Shown one piece after another: positions 9,066 through 17,037 of a DNA stretch of 64,000 bases. The notes beneath the pieces are model-generated. The model had not been told where the DNA came from. It saw only the letters and a program-made list of their open reading frames with translations, and did no database searches. How positions within the stretch are numbered: position 1 is the stretch's first letter; every line of letters starts with the position of its first letter. A program made the position numbers and the translations under genes. The DNA comes from Caldilineaceae bacterium (GTDB taxonomy: Bacteria; Chloroflexota; Anaerolineae; Caldilineales; Caldilineaceae), in the NCBI GenBank assembly GCA_020634755.1, contig JACKBC010000029.1:1-64000 (forward strand), written 5' to 3'.

Positions 9066-9923
9066 ATGAAAGAGTTTCGGGGTAAAGTCGCCGTTATTAC
9101 AGGGGCAGCCAGCGGGATAGGATTTGCTCTGGCTGAACGCTGTGCTCAGGAGGGCATGAAGGTAGTATTGGCTGATGTGGAAGAGCCGGCCCTACGCGCG
9201 GCTGAAGAGCGGCTTCGTGCGGCAGGTGCCATTACGTTAGGTGTTGTTACTGATGTTTCAAAGGAAACCGAGGTGGAAAAGCTTGCCCAGACAACCCTTC
9301 AAACCTTTGGCGGTGTGCATCTACTCTGCAACAATGCTGGCGTCAGCGCAGGTACGACGGTCTGGCAGAGCAGCCTGGCAGACTGGCAGTGGGTGCTGGG
9401 CGTGAACCTGTGGGGCGTGATTTATGGCATCCGTACGTTTGTTCCGATCATGCTTGCTCAAGAGAGCGAAAGCCACATTGTGAATACGGTTTCCCTGGCC
9501 GGCATGGTGTCACTTCCGGGCATGGCAAGCTATAAAGTCTCCAAGCAAGGGGTGATTACGCTCAGCGAGACTCTTTATCATGAATTGAAGAATCAGACAG
9601 CCAAAGTCGGTGTATCGGTGTTATTTCCAGGTGGCGTCAGGACACGCCTGATCGACTCAGCAAGAAATCGGCCTACTGACCTCCAGAATGACCCGAGTCT
9701 GGATACACAAACGCCCGAAGAGAAAAAACAGCGTGAAGCGAGACGACAGAGGAAGCGCGAACAGGGATTAGATCCTGCTGTGGTTGCGCATCGCCTTTTT
9801 GATGCCCTTCGTGCTGGCAAATTCTACATCTTCGTCCAACCAGAACAAAAGTCGGAAGCGCAACTGCGTATGGAAGACATTTTGCAGGAACAGAACCCAA
9901 GGCACGCATTTGCAACAAGCTAA
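9066..9923 (+). CDS. short-chain dehydrogenase/reductase
   Basis: A classical NAD(P)-dependent short-chain dehydrogenase of 285 residues. It has the Rossmann motif TGAASGIG near residue 13, an acidic residue after the second strand (VLADVEE) that favours NAD, the NNAG motif, and the catalytic Ser-Tyr-Lys set (NTVS ... YKVSK). The C-terminal 70 residues are charged (EEKKQREARRQRKREQG) and longer than usual. GAAGGTAAAG precedes the ATG. No adjacent gene points to a substrate. Confidence 0.88.
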   Translation: MKEFRGKVAVITGAASGIGFALAERCAQEGMKVVLADVEEPALRAAEERLRAAGAITLGVVTDVSKETEVEKLAQTTLQTFGGVHLLCNNAGVSAGTTVWQSSLADWQWVLGVNLWGVIYGIRTFVPIMLAQESESHIVNTVSLAGMVSLPGMASYKVSKQGVITLSETLYHELKNQTAKVGVSVLFPGGVRTRLIDSARNRPTDLQNDPSLDTQTPEEKKQREARRQRKREQGLDPAVVAHRLFDALRAGKFYIFVQPEQKSEAQLRMEDILQEQNPRHAFATS

Positions 9924-10121
9924 CCATTGCGCACGATAGTCAGGGGCAAATGCTGGGATATACCTTTGGAGATTACGAGCCAGTTTTTGCGATGCGAGTC
10001 GTGTATCTACGATCTGCCCATTTTGGGTGGCGATCAAGACACTATATCTCTTGTTTGGCAAGGACTTTGTGCTGTAACCATCCCCGCATTGCCGCCATTG
10101 GCAATGTCGCTCGCTTTGAGA

Positions 10122-10275
10122 TGACTGCAGCTACGATGGCGTATTCTAGTACAATTTTGTTCCTCGGAGACGCAACGCATTCCCCACGACAAAAACTCAC
10201 AAACTCAGAACGCCATTGTAGCCACCGTTTGAATTTGGCGAAGATTGATGTAAAGAGTTTCCGTCTTGTTTTTGA
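10122..10275. repeat. dispersed degenerate repeat, family D copy 2
   Basis: It matches 353-500 in order and orientation (CTGCAGCTACGATGGC, TTTTGTTCCTCGGAG, GAATTTGGCGAAG) with many substitutions. The 450-bp gap between the dehydrogenase and the DUF433 gene holds this repeat and the promoter at 10326; nothing else was recognised in it. Confidence 0.5.
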
Positions 10276-10325
10276 ATTATCAAATGGCGTTGAACACATT
10301 GTATGAAATCTGTCAATGTTTCTGG

Positions 10326-10331
10326 TATAAT
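10326..10331 (+). promoter_or_regulatory. -10 box upstream of the DUF433 gene
   Basis: A perfect TATAAT lies 43 nt before the chosen ATG (10375). A clear -35 at 17 bp was not found; TTGTAT at 10299 is 21 bp away. An in-frame ATG at 10303 would lie inside this promoter, which supports the downstream start. Confidence 0.5.
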
Positions 10332-10374
10332 ACAACCATTGCAAACGGAATATTGTGATGGAGCAAGAAGTCAG

Positions 10375-10704
10375 ATGACAATATTAGAACAAGTGCGAGA
10401 GTTGATTCCAGGATTACTACCGGGTGAAAAAGCGCAGGCACTACAGTGGCTTGCCAAAGATATCGGAAACGCCTCTCCTGGCATTGAGAGTACGCCAGGG
10501 GTATGTGGTGGGGATCCCTGCATTGTCAGAACACGAATCCCTGTATGGTTGTTGGTAGAAGCAAAACAAGCGGGGAGCAGTGAATCCGATATCCTTCGTG
10601 CCTATCCAACACTTTGTGCGGAGGATCTTACCAATGCATGGGCATACTATCGAGCACATAAGGTGGAGATCGAACGCCAAATCGCTGAGAACGAGATGGC
10701 GTAA
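10375..10704 (+). CDS. DUF433 protein, probable antitoxin
   Basis: A 109-residue protein with the DUF433 signature: TPGVCGGDPCIVRTRIPVWLL, then ILRAYPTLCAEDLTNAWAYY. DUF433 proteins are small helix-turn-helix-like partners of PIN-like proteins and are treated as antitoxins. The gene ends 3 nt before a DUF5615 gene, the usual partner, so the two are probably one operon. The start is the ATG after GGAGCAAGAAG. It probably binds the partner and its own promoter, as antitoxins of this kind do. Confidence 0.85.
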   Translation: MTILEQVRELIPGLLPGEKAQALQWLAKDIGNASPGIESTPGVCGGDPCIVRTRIPVWLLVEAKQAGSSESDILRAYPTLCAEDLTNAWAYYRAHKVEIERQIAENEMA

Positions 10705-10707
10705 GCG

Positions 10708-11049
10708 ATGGCTCGATTATATGCGGATGAGAATTTCCCCTTACCCGTTGTGGAAGAACTACGCAAGTTGGGGTATGATGTGCTGACGATCGAGGAGGAT
10801 GGCAAAGCAAATCAAGGCTATCCAGATGAGTTGGTTTTACATGATGCAAGTGCGCAAGATCGGGCTGTTCTTACGATGAACAGGAAACATTTTCGGGCGT
10901 TGCATACTCAATCGTTTGTTCATGCTGGGATTATACTCTGCACTTACAATCCTAACTTTGTCCAACTGGCGCAGCGAATTCATGCTGCGATTCAGGATGA
11001 GGAGGAATTGCAGACACAGTTGCTTCGTATCACTCGCCCACAGAGTTAG
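10708..11049 (+). CDS. DUF5615 PIN-like protein, probable toxin
   Basis: A 113-residue PIN-like protein. The N-terminus LYADENFP holds the first acidic pair (D and E). The mid-protein VLTMNRKHF resembles the VLT-x-D/N-x-DF motif of the family. DUF5615 proteins paired with DUF433 are regarded as putative ribonuclease toxins of type II toxin-antitoxin systems. Here Asn stands in VLTMN where Asp is common, so catalytic competence is uncertain. A terminator hairpin follows at 11079. Confidence 0.82.
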   Translation: MARLYADENFPLPVVEELRKLGYDVLTIEEDGKANQGYPDELVLHDASAQDRAVLTMNRKHFRALHTQSFVHAGIILCTYNPNFVQLAQRIHAAIQDEEELQTQLLRITRPQS

Positions 11050-11078
11050 GCTATTTTCCGTTCAGCAAAGTGCGAGAC

Positions 11079-11116
11079 AGAGATGCGGCACGAACTGATT
11101 ATTATGCCGCATCTCT
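11079..11116. terminator. hairpin terminator between converging genes
   Basis: AGAGATGCGGCA and TGCCGCATCTCT form 12-bp perfect arms with a 14-nt loop, followed by ATTGTTTGCTT on the plus strand. It lies between the DUF5615 gene and the end of copA and may serve both. Confidence 0.7.
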
Positions 11117-11125
11117 ATTGTTTGC

Positions 11126-13627
11126 TTATGACTTTACGTGGCGAAGCCTCAACGCGTTGCCCACCACACTAATACTCGAGAACGCCATGGCGCCTGCGGC
11201 CAGAATCGGGTGCAACTGCCGCAGAAAGTCCGGCGCCCACACAAAGGGAGCAAGGATCCCCGCGGCAATCGGGATCAACGCGATGTTATAGCCAAAGGCC
11301 CACCCCAGATTCTGCTTAATATTGCGCATGGTCGCCTTTGACAACGCAATCGCCTGCGGCACGCTGCGCAGGTCACCGCGCATGAGCGTGACGTCGGCGG
11401 TTTCCATCGCCACGTCCGTGCCGGTGCCGATGGCGATGCCGACATCGGCCTGGGCCAGCGCGGGGGCGTCGTTGATACCGTCGCCGACCATGGCGACTAT
11501 ATGTTTGCGCCAGGCCGTTCCAGTGGCGCTTGTGTAACCTTCCGCTTGCAACTGCTGCACATGGCTCGCTTTATCACCCGGCAACACTTCAGCGAAAACG
11601 CGTTCAATGCCGACTTCCTTGGCAATCGCCTGCGCCGTGGCTTCGTTGTCACCGGTCATCATCACGACGGTGAGTCCCAACTTCTGCAGCGCGGCCACCG
11701 CCTCTTTCGAGCCATCCTTGATCGTATCCGCCACGCCGATCAGCGCGCTGGCCTGGCCGTCAACTGCCATCCACATGGCGGTTTTGGCTTCATCCTGCAA
11801 CTGCGTCGCCTTGGGGCCGAGGCCATTCAAATGCACCCCTTCCCGCTCCATCAAGCGTAGGTTGCCTAGCAGCACCTTGTGCCCATCGACCGTGGCCGCA
11901 ATGCCATGACCAGCAATCCCCTCGAAGCCGGTCGGCTCACTCAACGTCAGCCCCTTCTCGCGCGCCGAGCGCACAATTGATTCACCAAGTGGGTGCTCGG
12001 AGCCCCGTTCGGCAGAAGCCGCCAGCCGCAACAGTTCATCGCCACCGGTGGCTGAGCTTGTCGAAGCCACCACATCCGTCACCGACGGTTCGCCCTTGGT
12101 GATCGTGCCGGTCTTGTCGAGCACAATGGCGGTCAGCTTGTGGGCCTGTTCCAGCGCGGCGCTGTTCTTAAACAAGATGCCGTTCTCGGCGCCCTTGCCA
12201 ACGCCGACCATGATCGACGTTGGCGTGGCCAGGCCCATGGCACAGGGACAGGCAATGACGAGCACCGCGGTCAGCCGGATGAGGGCGGGCACAAATTCGC
12301 CGCCGACAGCCCACCAAATGATAAAGGTGAGCACGGCCATGCCAATCACAAAGGGCACAAAGTAGGCCGCCACCTGATCAACGACGCGCTGGATCGGCGC
12401 ACGACTGCCCTGCGCCTGTTCGACCAATTTGATGATCTGCGCCAGCGCGGTCTCTTTACCGACCTTGGTGGCCTTGAACTTGAGTAAGCCCTGTTTGTTC
12501 ATGGTTGCGCCGATGATCTCGTCGCCGGCCTGCTTCTCAACCGGCAGACTCTCACCGGTGATCATGCTTTCATCAATGGACGAGTGCCCTTCGGTGATCA
12601 CGCCATCGACCGGCACCTTTTCACCGGGACGCACGATAACAATATCGCTTTTGATCACTTCGGCAATGGGGATGTCGCGTTCTTCGCCGTTGCGGATGAC
12701 GCGCGCGGTCTTGGCTTGCAGGCCGATCAGCTTTTTGATCGCCGCACTTGTCTGCCCTTTGGCGCGCACTTCAAGTAACTTGCCCATGACAATCAAGGTA
12801 ATAATGACTGCTGAGGTTTCAAAGTAGACGTGATGTCCCAACGTGTGGATGCCCAGCGTCAGCGCAATCAACACGGCGATGCTGTAGACATAGGCCACGG
12901 ACGAGCCCATGGCCACCAGCACATCCATGTTGGCCGCGCCGTTGCGTAAGCTCTTGTACGCGCCGACGTAGTAATCCCAGCCAACGTAAAATTGCACCGG
13001 CGTCGCCAGCACCAGAAAGAGCCAGTTGACCCACGCCGCATGCGCCCATGCGCCCAGCAGGCCAAAGTCGCGGCTCATGCTGAGCAGGAAGAGGGGCAAC
13101 GCGAAGACAACACCCACAATCAATCGTCGCCACTGGTGGCGCACTTCAGCCTCACGCGCGGCGGCTTCGGCATCTTCCGGTTCGGCGCCAGCTTCTGCTT
13201 CGACGACATCGTAGCCCGCCTTGCGCACGGCGGCGACCAACTCACCGTAATCGGTTACGCCGGGCACGTAGCTGACGCTGGCCTTTTCATTGGCATAGTT
13301 GACTTCGGCGTTGATCACCCCTTCCACTTTGTTGAGCCGCCGCTGGATGGTATTGGCACAGTTAGCACAGGTCATGCCGAGCAGCGCTAGTTCGGTCTGC
13401 TCCGTCGGCACCTGATAGCCCGCCTTTTCGACACGGGCGACGACATCAGCCAAGACTGCTTGGGGTTTGATGACAGCCGGGTCATAGTCAACGGTTAGCT
13501 TTTCGCTGGCAAAGTTGACCAGCGCGTCGTTGACATGCTCGACTTTTTTGGCATTCCGTTCGACCGCTTTGACACAGTTCGCACAGGTCATGCCAATCAC
13601 GGGAACGGTTAATTGTTTGGTTGTCAT
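11126..13627 (-). CDS. copA: copper-exporting P1B-type ATPase
   Basis: An 833-residue membrane ATPase that would pump Cu(I) out of the cytoplasm. Two heavy-metal-associated domains carry GMTCANC motifs (C15/C18 and C87/C90). The ion-channel motif is CPC (460-462), typical of Cu(I)/Ag(I) pumps. The phosphorylated Asp is D504 in DKTGT, and HPLGES and GDGINDAPAL are present. The ATG at 13627 follows GGGAGGATG. Residues near 520 (VVASTSSATGGDE) are encoded by a palindromic repeat, GGTGGCT/AGCCACC, at 12047-12071, inserted in frame. It is the last gene of the csoR-copZ-dinB-copA series. Confidence 0.95.
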   Translation of the reverse strand: MTTKQLTVPVIGMTCANCVKAVERNAKKVEHVNDALVNFASEKLTVDYDPAVIKPQAVLADVVARVEKAGYQVPTEQTELALLGMTCANCANTIQRRLNKVEGVINAEVNYANEKASVSYVPGVTDYGELVAAVRKAGYDVVEAEAGAEPEDAEAAAREAEVRHQWRRLIVGVVFALPLFLLSMSRDFGLLGAWAHAAWVNWLFLVLATPVQFYVGWDYYVGAYKSLRNGAANMDVLVAMGSSVAYVYSIAVLIALTLGIHTLGHHVYFETSAVIITLIVMGKLLEVRAKGQTSAAIKKLIGLQAKTARVIRNGEERDIPIAEVIKSDIVIVRPGEKVPVDGVITEGHSSIDESMITGESLPVEKQAGDEIIGATMNKQGLLKFKATKVGKETALAQIIKLVEQAQGSRAPIQRVVDQVAAYFVPFVIGMAVLTFIIWWAVGGEFVPALIRLTAVLVIACPCAMGLATPTSIMVGVGKGAENGILFKNSAALEQAHKLTAIVLDKTGTITKGEPSVTDVVASTSSATGGDELLRLAASAERGSEHPLGESIVRSAREKGLTLSEPTGFEGIAGHGIAATVDGHKVLLGNLRLMEREGVHLNGLGPKATQLQDEAKTAMWMAVDGQASALIGVADTIKDGSKEAVAALQKLGLTVVMMTGDNEATAQAIAKEVGIERVFAEVLPGDKASHVQQLQAEGYTSATGTAWRKHIVAMVGDGINDAPALAQADVGIAIGTGTDVAMETADVTLMRGDLRSVPQAIALSKATMRNIKQNLGWAFGYNIALIPIAAGILAPFVWAPDFLRQLHPILAAGAMAFSSISVVGNALRLRHVKS
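12047..12071. repeat. REP-like palindrome inside copA
   Basis: The palindrome GGTGGCT-GAGCTTGTCGA-AGCCACC has the core GAGC-T-TGTCGAAG. The same core, as GAGCCTGTCGA, appears in the intergenic repeats at 19518 and 56961. It lies in frame in the nucleotide-binding part of copA, in a loop that varies in length between CopA proteins. Confidence 0.6.
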
Positions 13628-13690
13628 GTTACATCCTCCCGAACGCAATTCGGGGTAAATTCGTTTTCCAACTAGTAGATCTCGGCGTAA

Positions 13691-13731
13691 ATGGTTACAT
13701 GAATGATTTCCTGAATCATTCATGTAACCAT
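13691..13731. repeat. 18-bp perfect inverted repeat upstream of copA
   Basis: ATGGTTACATGAATGATT and its exact complement flank a 5-nt loop. A partial third TCATGTAAC copy follows. It lies 64 bp before copA and after dinB. It has no T-tract, so it is not an obvious terminator; it could be an operator or a small repeat. Confidence 0.65.
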
Positions 13732-13849
13732 TCATGTAACTGTAATGATTTCCTGTCGTAAGTATCTACGTCCTAATGTATTATTTTCAACTGTCAATTC
13801 TGTTGTAAACGACGGAATTGATCCTTCGCCATTAACAATTGATTATTGA

Positions 13850-14362
13850 TTATTTTTCCGCTGTTTCCACGCCAAATCGGATGAATTCAATTTCCCCTTC
13901 CGTAACGGTGGAGCCACATTGGGTCAGATACTGGCTCAACTCACTGCGATGGTGGGTACTGTGGTTGACCAGATGCAAGAAGATCTGCCAGCGTGGCACT
14001 CGGAAGGTGGGGCTGAGTTCAGCCACTTCGGCCAGGGCATCTTCGGACAACGCATCGAGATAGGTCAACATCCGTTCACGCTCTCTGACCCAAAATGCGG
14101 CGAGTTTGGTGAGATCGGAAATATCCTCGACATCCCACAGATATTTACCACCGGTACCCTCACCAGTATAGAGCCGCCAACTCCACTCTGTGTCGGCCAT
14201 GTGGCGGAGCAATTCCAGCGCGTTGCCGTGGCTGATAGCTGTCTCTTGCTGCATCTGCTTCGGCGTCAGCGCCGCAAATGCAGCCAAGATTTTGGCATTG
14301 GCCTGATAGTTATAATCCAAGAATGTGTGTAAAAGCGTTTTTGTCAACATCGTTTCACTCAT
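13850..14362 (-). CDS. DinB-family metal-binding four-helix protein
   Basis: A 170-residue protein of the DinB/YfiT-like fold. The family uses three His to bind a divalent metal; here they are probably in LLRHMADTEW and HLVNHSTHHRSEL. Members include thiol transferases that use bacillithiol or mycothiol, and many of unknown role. It lies between copZ and copA in the same direction, which suggests it is read with the copper genes, though a direct copper role is unproven. The ribosome site is weak. Confidence 0.85.
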   Translation of the reverse strand: MSETMLTKTLLHTFLDYNYQANAKILAAFAALTPKQMQQETAISHGNALELLRHMADTEWSWRLYTGEGTGGKYLWDVEDISDLTKLAAFWVRERERMLTYLDALSEDALAEVAELSPTFRVPRWQIFLHLVNHSTHHRSELSQYLTQCGSTVTEGEIEFIRFGVETAEK

Positions 14363-14441
14363 CGTTTGGCCTGAAAATCTCTGTGCCTACTTGCACTGGA
14401 GAATAGATAACTACACCCACAACCGATTTTCAGGGCAGTTT

Positions 14442-14651
14442 TTATGCTTCCGCCGGCGGATAGTCGATCTCAACCAGCAACTCCTTGATCGAGTCCCAGG
14501 TGGCAGGGGCATCAAAATCAACGGTCACCTGCTTGGTCGTTTCTTGGGCTTTTACACTTTGCACGCCTTCTAAATCGCCCACTTCCGTCTCAATGGTGTG
14601 TACGCAGTGGCTGCAACTGATATTTGGTACAATAACTGTTTTGGTGGTCAT
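14442..14651 (-). CDS. copZ: copper chaperone, HMA domain
   Basis: A 69-residue single heavy-metal-associated domain with the metal-binding CSHC at residues 13-16 (NISCSHCVHTI) and the VKAQETTKQVTVDFD strand typical of the fold. It would carry Cu(I) to CopA. The His after the second Cys is less common than Ala/Val but occurs in the family. The ATG follows AAAGGAATTC. Confidence 0.88.
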   Translation of the reverse strand: MTTKTVIVPNISCSHCVHTIETEVGDLEGVQSVKAQETTKQVTVDFDAPATWDSIKELLVEIDYPPAEA

Positions 14652-14676
14652 CGTTGAATTCCTTTGTTGGATGTAT

Positions 14677-14732
14677 GATGTACGATTTACGAAGCGACTT
14701 CGTCGCCAAGGTGGTCTCGTAAATCGTACATC
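14677..14732. repeat. 16-bp inverted repeat between csoR and copZ
   Basis: GATGTACGATTTACGA and its exact complement flank 24 nt (14693-14716). It could fold in the transcript as a hairpin between csoR and copZ and tune the ratio of the two products. There is no clear T-tract. Confidence 0.6.
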
Positions 14733-14749
14733 TAAAATCGTAAATTGCC

Positions 14750-15028
14750 TTATATTTTGTTCGACATCTCAAACACGTTCGTCACTTCCTTAAGCATCTT
14801 TTCGCGCTCGTCGGGGTCATCACCTTGAATGGCGGTAGTGACACAGGTGTGCAGATGATTGTCGAGAATGAGCCCATTTACTTTGTTGAGCGCGGCCTGC
14901 ACCGCCTGCACCTGCCGGATGATGTCGATGCAATAGACATCTTCTTCCACCATACGTTCAATGCCTTTGAGATGGCCGGCGGCGCTAGCCAGGCGACGCG
15001 TGATTGTTTTGCGCGTAGTCTCATCCAT
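14750..15028 (-). CDS. csoR: CsoR-type copper-sensing repressor
   Basis: A 92-residue all-helical repressor of the CsoR/RcnR family. Counting from the ATG at 15028, the Cu(I) ligands are C33, H58 and C62, which keeps the CsoR spacing (25 and 4 residues). Without copper it should bind a G/C-rich operator and release it on Cu(I) binding. A matching operator-promoter lies at 15356-15408. A TTG two codons upstream is an alternative start; the ATG has AGGA at a better distance. It heads the leftward copper genes. Confidence 0.9.
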   Translation of the reverse strand: MDETTRKTITRRLASAAGHLKGIERMVEEDVYCIDIIRQVQAVQAALNKVNGLILDNHLHTCVTTAIQGDDPDEREKMLKEVTNVFEMSNKI

Positions 15029-15048
15029 AATCAATGGTCCTCATTCTT

Positions 15049-15138
15049 AACTTATGTTACGCAAGCCTAGCGGAAAGTCGGCTGGCCGATGTTCCTGTTT
15101 CTCTCTAGCAGACTGGCTGTCGCTGCGTAACGTGAGTT
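15049..15138 (+). repeat. 90-bp MITE-like element, family A copy 1
   Basis: It begins AACTTATGTTACGCA and ends TGCGTAACGTGAGTT, imperfect terminal inverted repeats. The interior holds TTCCTGTTTCTCTCTAGCA and GACTGGCTGTCGC. Other copies: 18924, 21597 (inverted), 49494, 57945. This one lies in the leader of csoR. Confidence 0.85.
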
Positions 15139-15184
15139 CTTAATCCATTTGGTTCGGCAAAGACCATGAATAATCCGGTTCAAC

Positions 15185-15292
15185 AGGATCTCAGGTGGTT
15201 GACGTCCCCGGCACTTCGTTTCGTCTACCCAGTCATGGCGTCGAAAGTGCCGGGGACATCTGCTGTCCACCATCTGAAATCCCAAAGAGCCA
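15185..15292. repeat. inverted-repeat element, family B copy 2
   Basis: It is the partner of 7161-7267: GTCCCCGGCACTT and AAGTGCCGGGGAC arms with the same TCGTCTACC loop and the same AGAGCCA flank. It lies between the copper promoter and csoR. Confidence 0.75.
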
Positions 15293-15355
15293 ATAATTCG
15301 AGCATTTTCAGGGTCCTCGCAACCGCAGTTGGTATAACTTTGCAAAATGTAACCC

Positions 15356-15408
15356 TACCCCCTGGGGGGGGGTAAAAGTAGTATATACCTAAGCATGTCT
15401 GTTGTCAA
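15356..15408 (-). promoter_or_regulatory. csoR promoter with CsoR-type operator
   Basis: On the minus strand, TTGACA (15408-15403), a 17-bp spacer and TATACT (15385-15380) form a near-consensus sigma-70 promoter. Immediately downstream, at 15356-15374, is a palindromic G/C tract, TACCCCC-TG-GGGGGGGGTA on the plus strand, which matches the CsoR operator type and would cover the start of transcription. The leader to csoR is about 340 nt and contains repeats A1 and B2. Confidence 0.8.
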
Positions 15409-15671
15409 GGTGTCTATAATTTGATCTGCCTTGCCAACCAAAGCATAATAGATATAATGTATGTGTGACTTGTATGATGGCGGTTGTGCGCAGCACAGAG
15501 CCATCGGCAACTAAAGAACTTACGCCGTGCCCAACGCGGCGTAAGCAAAGCGCCAGGAGAGGAGCCAAGCCGTGACGTAGTAGCGTATGTTCTAGGCTTG
15601 CGTAAATTCTGGTGCAAATGACCTAATACCCCCATGTAAATTACCCGCCACTATTCATCAGGAGCAGATAG

Positions 15672-16958
15672 ATGGGCAAAGATACCTTCACCATAACTGA
15701 TAATCGCACTGGCAAGTCGTATGAAGTGCCGCTGGAAAACGAGACCATTAATGCGCTGGACCTGCGCCAGATCAAGGTCGATCCCGAAGAGTTTGGGACC
15801 ATGACCTATGATCCGGGCTATGGCAATACCGCGTCGTGTAAAAGCACCATTACTTATATTGATGGCGATAAAGGTATTTTGCGTTACCGTGGCTATCCCA
15901 TTGAGCAGTTGGCGGAAAAGAGTAACTTTCTAGAAGTGGCCTATTTGCTGATCTATGGTGAATTGCCCGACAAAGAGACCGGCGAGCAGTGGGAATATAA
16001 AGTCAATCGTCACACCTACATTCACGAAGATCTGCGGCGCATGATGCACATGTTCCGCTATGACGCCCACCCCATGGGCATGTTGATCAGCGCGCTGGCG
16101 GTTATGTCTACGCTGCACAAAGAGGCCAAAGATGTGGAAGATCCGGAGGTGCGCAACAAGCAGATTCTGCGCATTTTGGGCAAGCTGCCCACCGTAGCGG
16201 CCTTTGCCTATCGCCACCGCATTGGGCGTCCGGTCAATTATCCCAATAGCGATCTGAGCTATACAGAGAATTTCCTCTATATGCTCGACTACATGGGCCA
16301 GCATAATTACACCGTCAACCCAGTGCTGGCCAAAGCACTGGACGTGCTCTTTATTCTGCACGCCGATCACGAACAGAACTGTTCTGCTTCCGTTATGCGC
16401 AGCATCGGCTCATCCAACGCCGATCCATACAGCGCCATGGCCGGCGCCGCCGCCGCGCTCTTTGGTCCGCGCCATGGGGGAGCCAATGAATCGGTTGTGC
16501 GCATGTTGGAAGAAATTGGGTCGGCGGATCGGGTGCCCGAATATGTGGAGCGAGTCAAGCGCCGTGAGTTTCGCCTCATGGGCTTTGGCCACCGCGTCTA
16601 CAAGAGCTATGACCCGCGCGCCAAATTGATCAAGAAAATAGCCTATGACGTCTTCGGCGTTACGGGCAGCAACCCGCTGATCGATATTGCCCTCAAGCTG
16701 GAGGAGGCCGCACTGAGCGACGATTTCTTTATTGAGCGCAACCTCTACCCCAACGTAGATTTTTATAGCGGCATTATCTACCAGGCCATGGGTTTCCCCA
16801 CCGACATGTTTACTGTGATCTTTGCGCTGGGGCGTGCGCCCGGCTGGCTGGCGCAGTGGAACGAACAGGTGGAGGACCCCGAACAGCGCATTGCCCGTCC
16901 GCGCCAGGTCTATCTGGGCCCCGGCGAGCGTAACTATGTGCCGGTAGAGCAGCGATAG
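15672..16958 (+). CDS. gltA: citrate synthase
   Basis: A 428-residue citrate synthase that condenses oxaloacetate and acetyl-CoA at the entry of the TCA cycle. The catalytic residues are visible: His in LHADHEQNCS, His in GFGHRVYKSYDPRA, and Asp in LYPNVDFYSG. Length and layout fit the hexameric type I bacterial enzyme. CAGGAGCAG precedes the ATG. It stands alone, with a hairpin after it and a divergent copper promoter about 260 bp upstream. Confidence 0.96.
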   Translation: MGKDTFTITDNRTGKSYEVPLENETINALDLRQIKVDPEEFGTMTYDPGYGNTASCKSTITYIDGDKGILRYRGYPIEQLAEKSNFLEVAYLLIYGELPDKETGEQWEYKVNRHTYIHEDLRRMMHMFRYDAHPMGMLISALAVMSTLHKEAKDVEDPEVRNKQILRILGKLPTVAAFAYRHRIGRPVNYPNSDLSYTENFLYMLDYMGQHNYTVNPVLAKALDVLFILHADHEQNCSASVMRSIGSSNADPYSAMAGAAAALFGPRHGGANESVVRMLEEIGSADRVPEYVERVKRREFRLMGFGHRVYKSYDPRAKLIKKIAYDVFGVTGSNPLIDIALKLEEAALSDDFFIERNLYPNVDFYSGIIYQAMGFPTDMFTVIFALGRAPGWLAQWNEQVEDPEQRIARPRQVYLGPGERNYVPVEQR

Positions 16959-16964
16959 GTCTCA

Positions 16965-17027
16965 GCACCGCAGTTTGCGCAGATTTTTCTGAGGCAGGGT
17001 CGGTGAAATCTGCACAATTTGCGGTGC
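16965..17027 (+). terminator. imperfect hairpin after citrate synthase
   Basis: GCACCGCA pairs with TGCGGTGC and AGATTT with AAATCT across a loop of about 20 nt. There is no long T-tract. It fills the gap before the WYL gene. Confidence 0.45.
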
Positions 17028-17037
17028 ATATCTGCCT

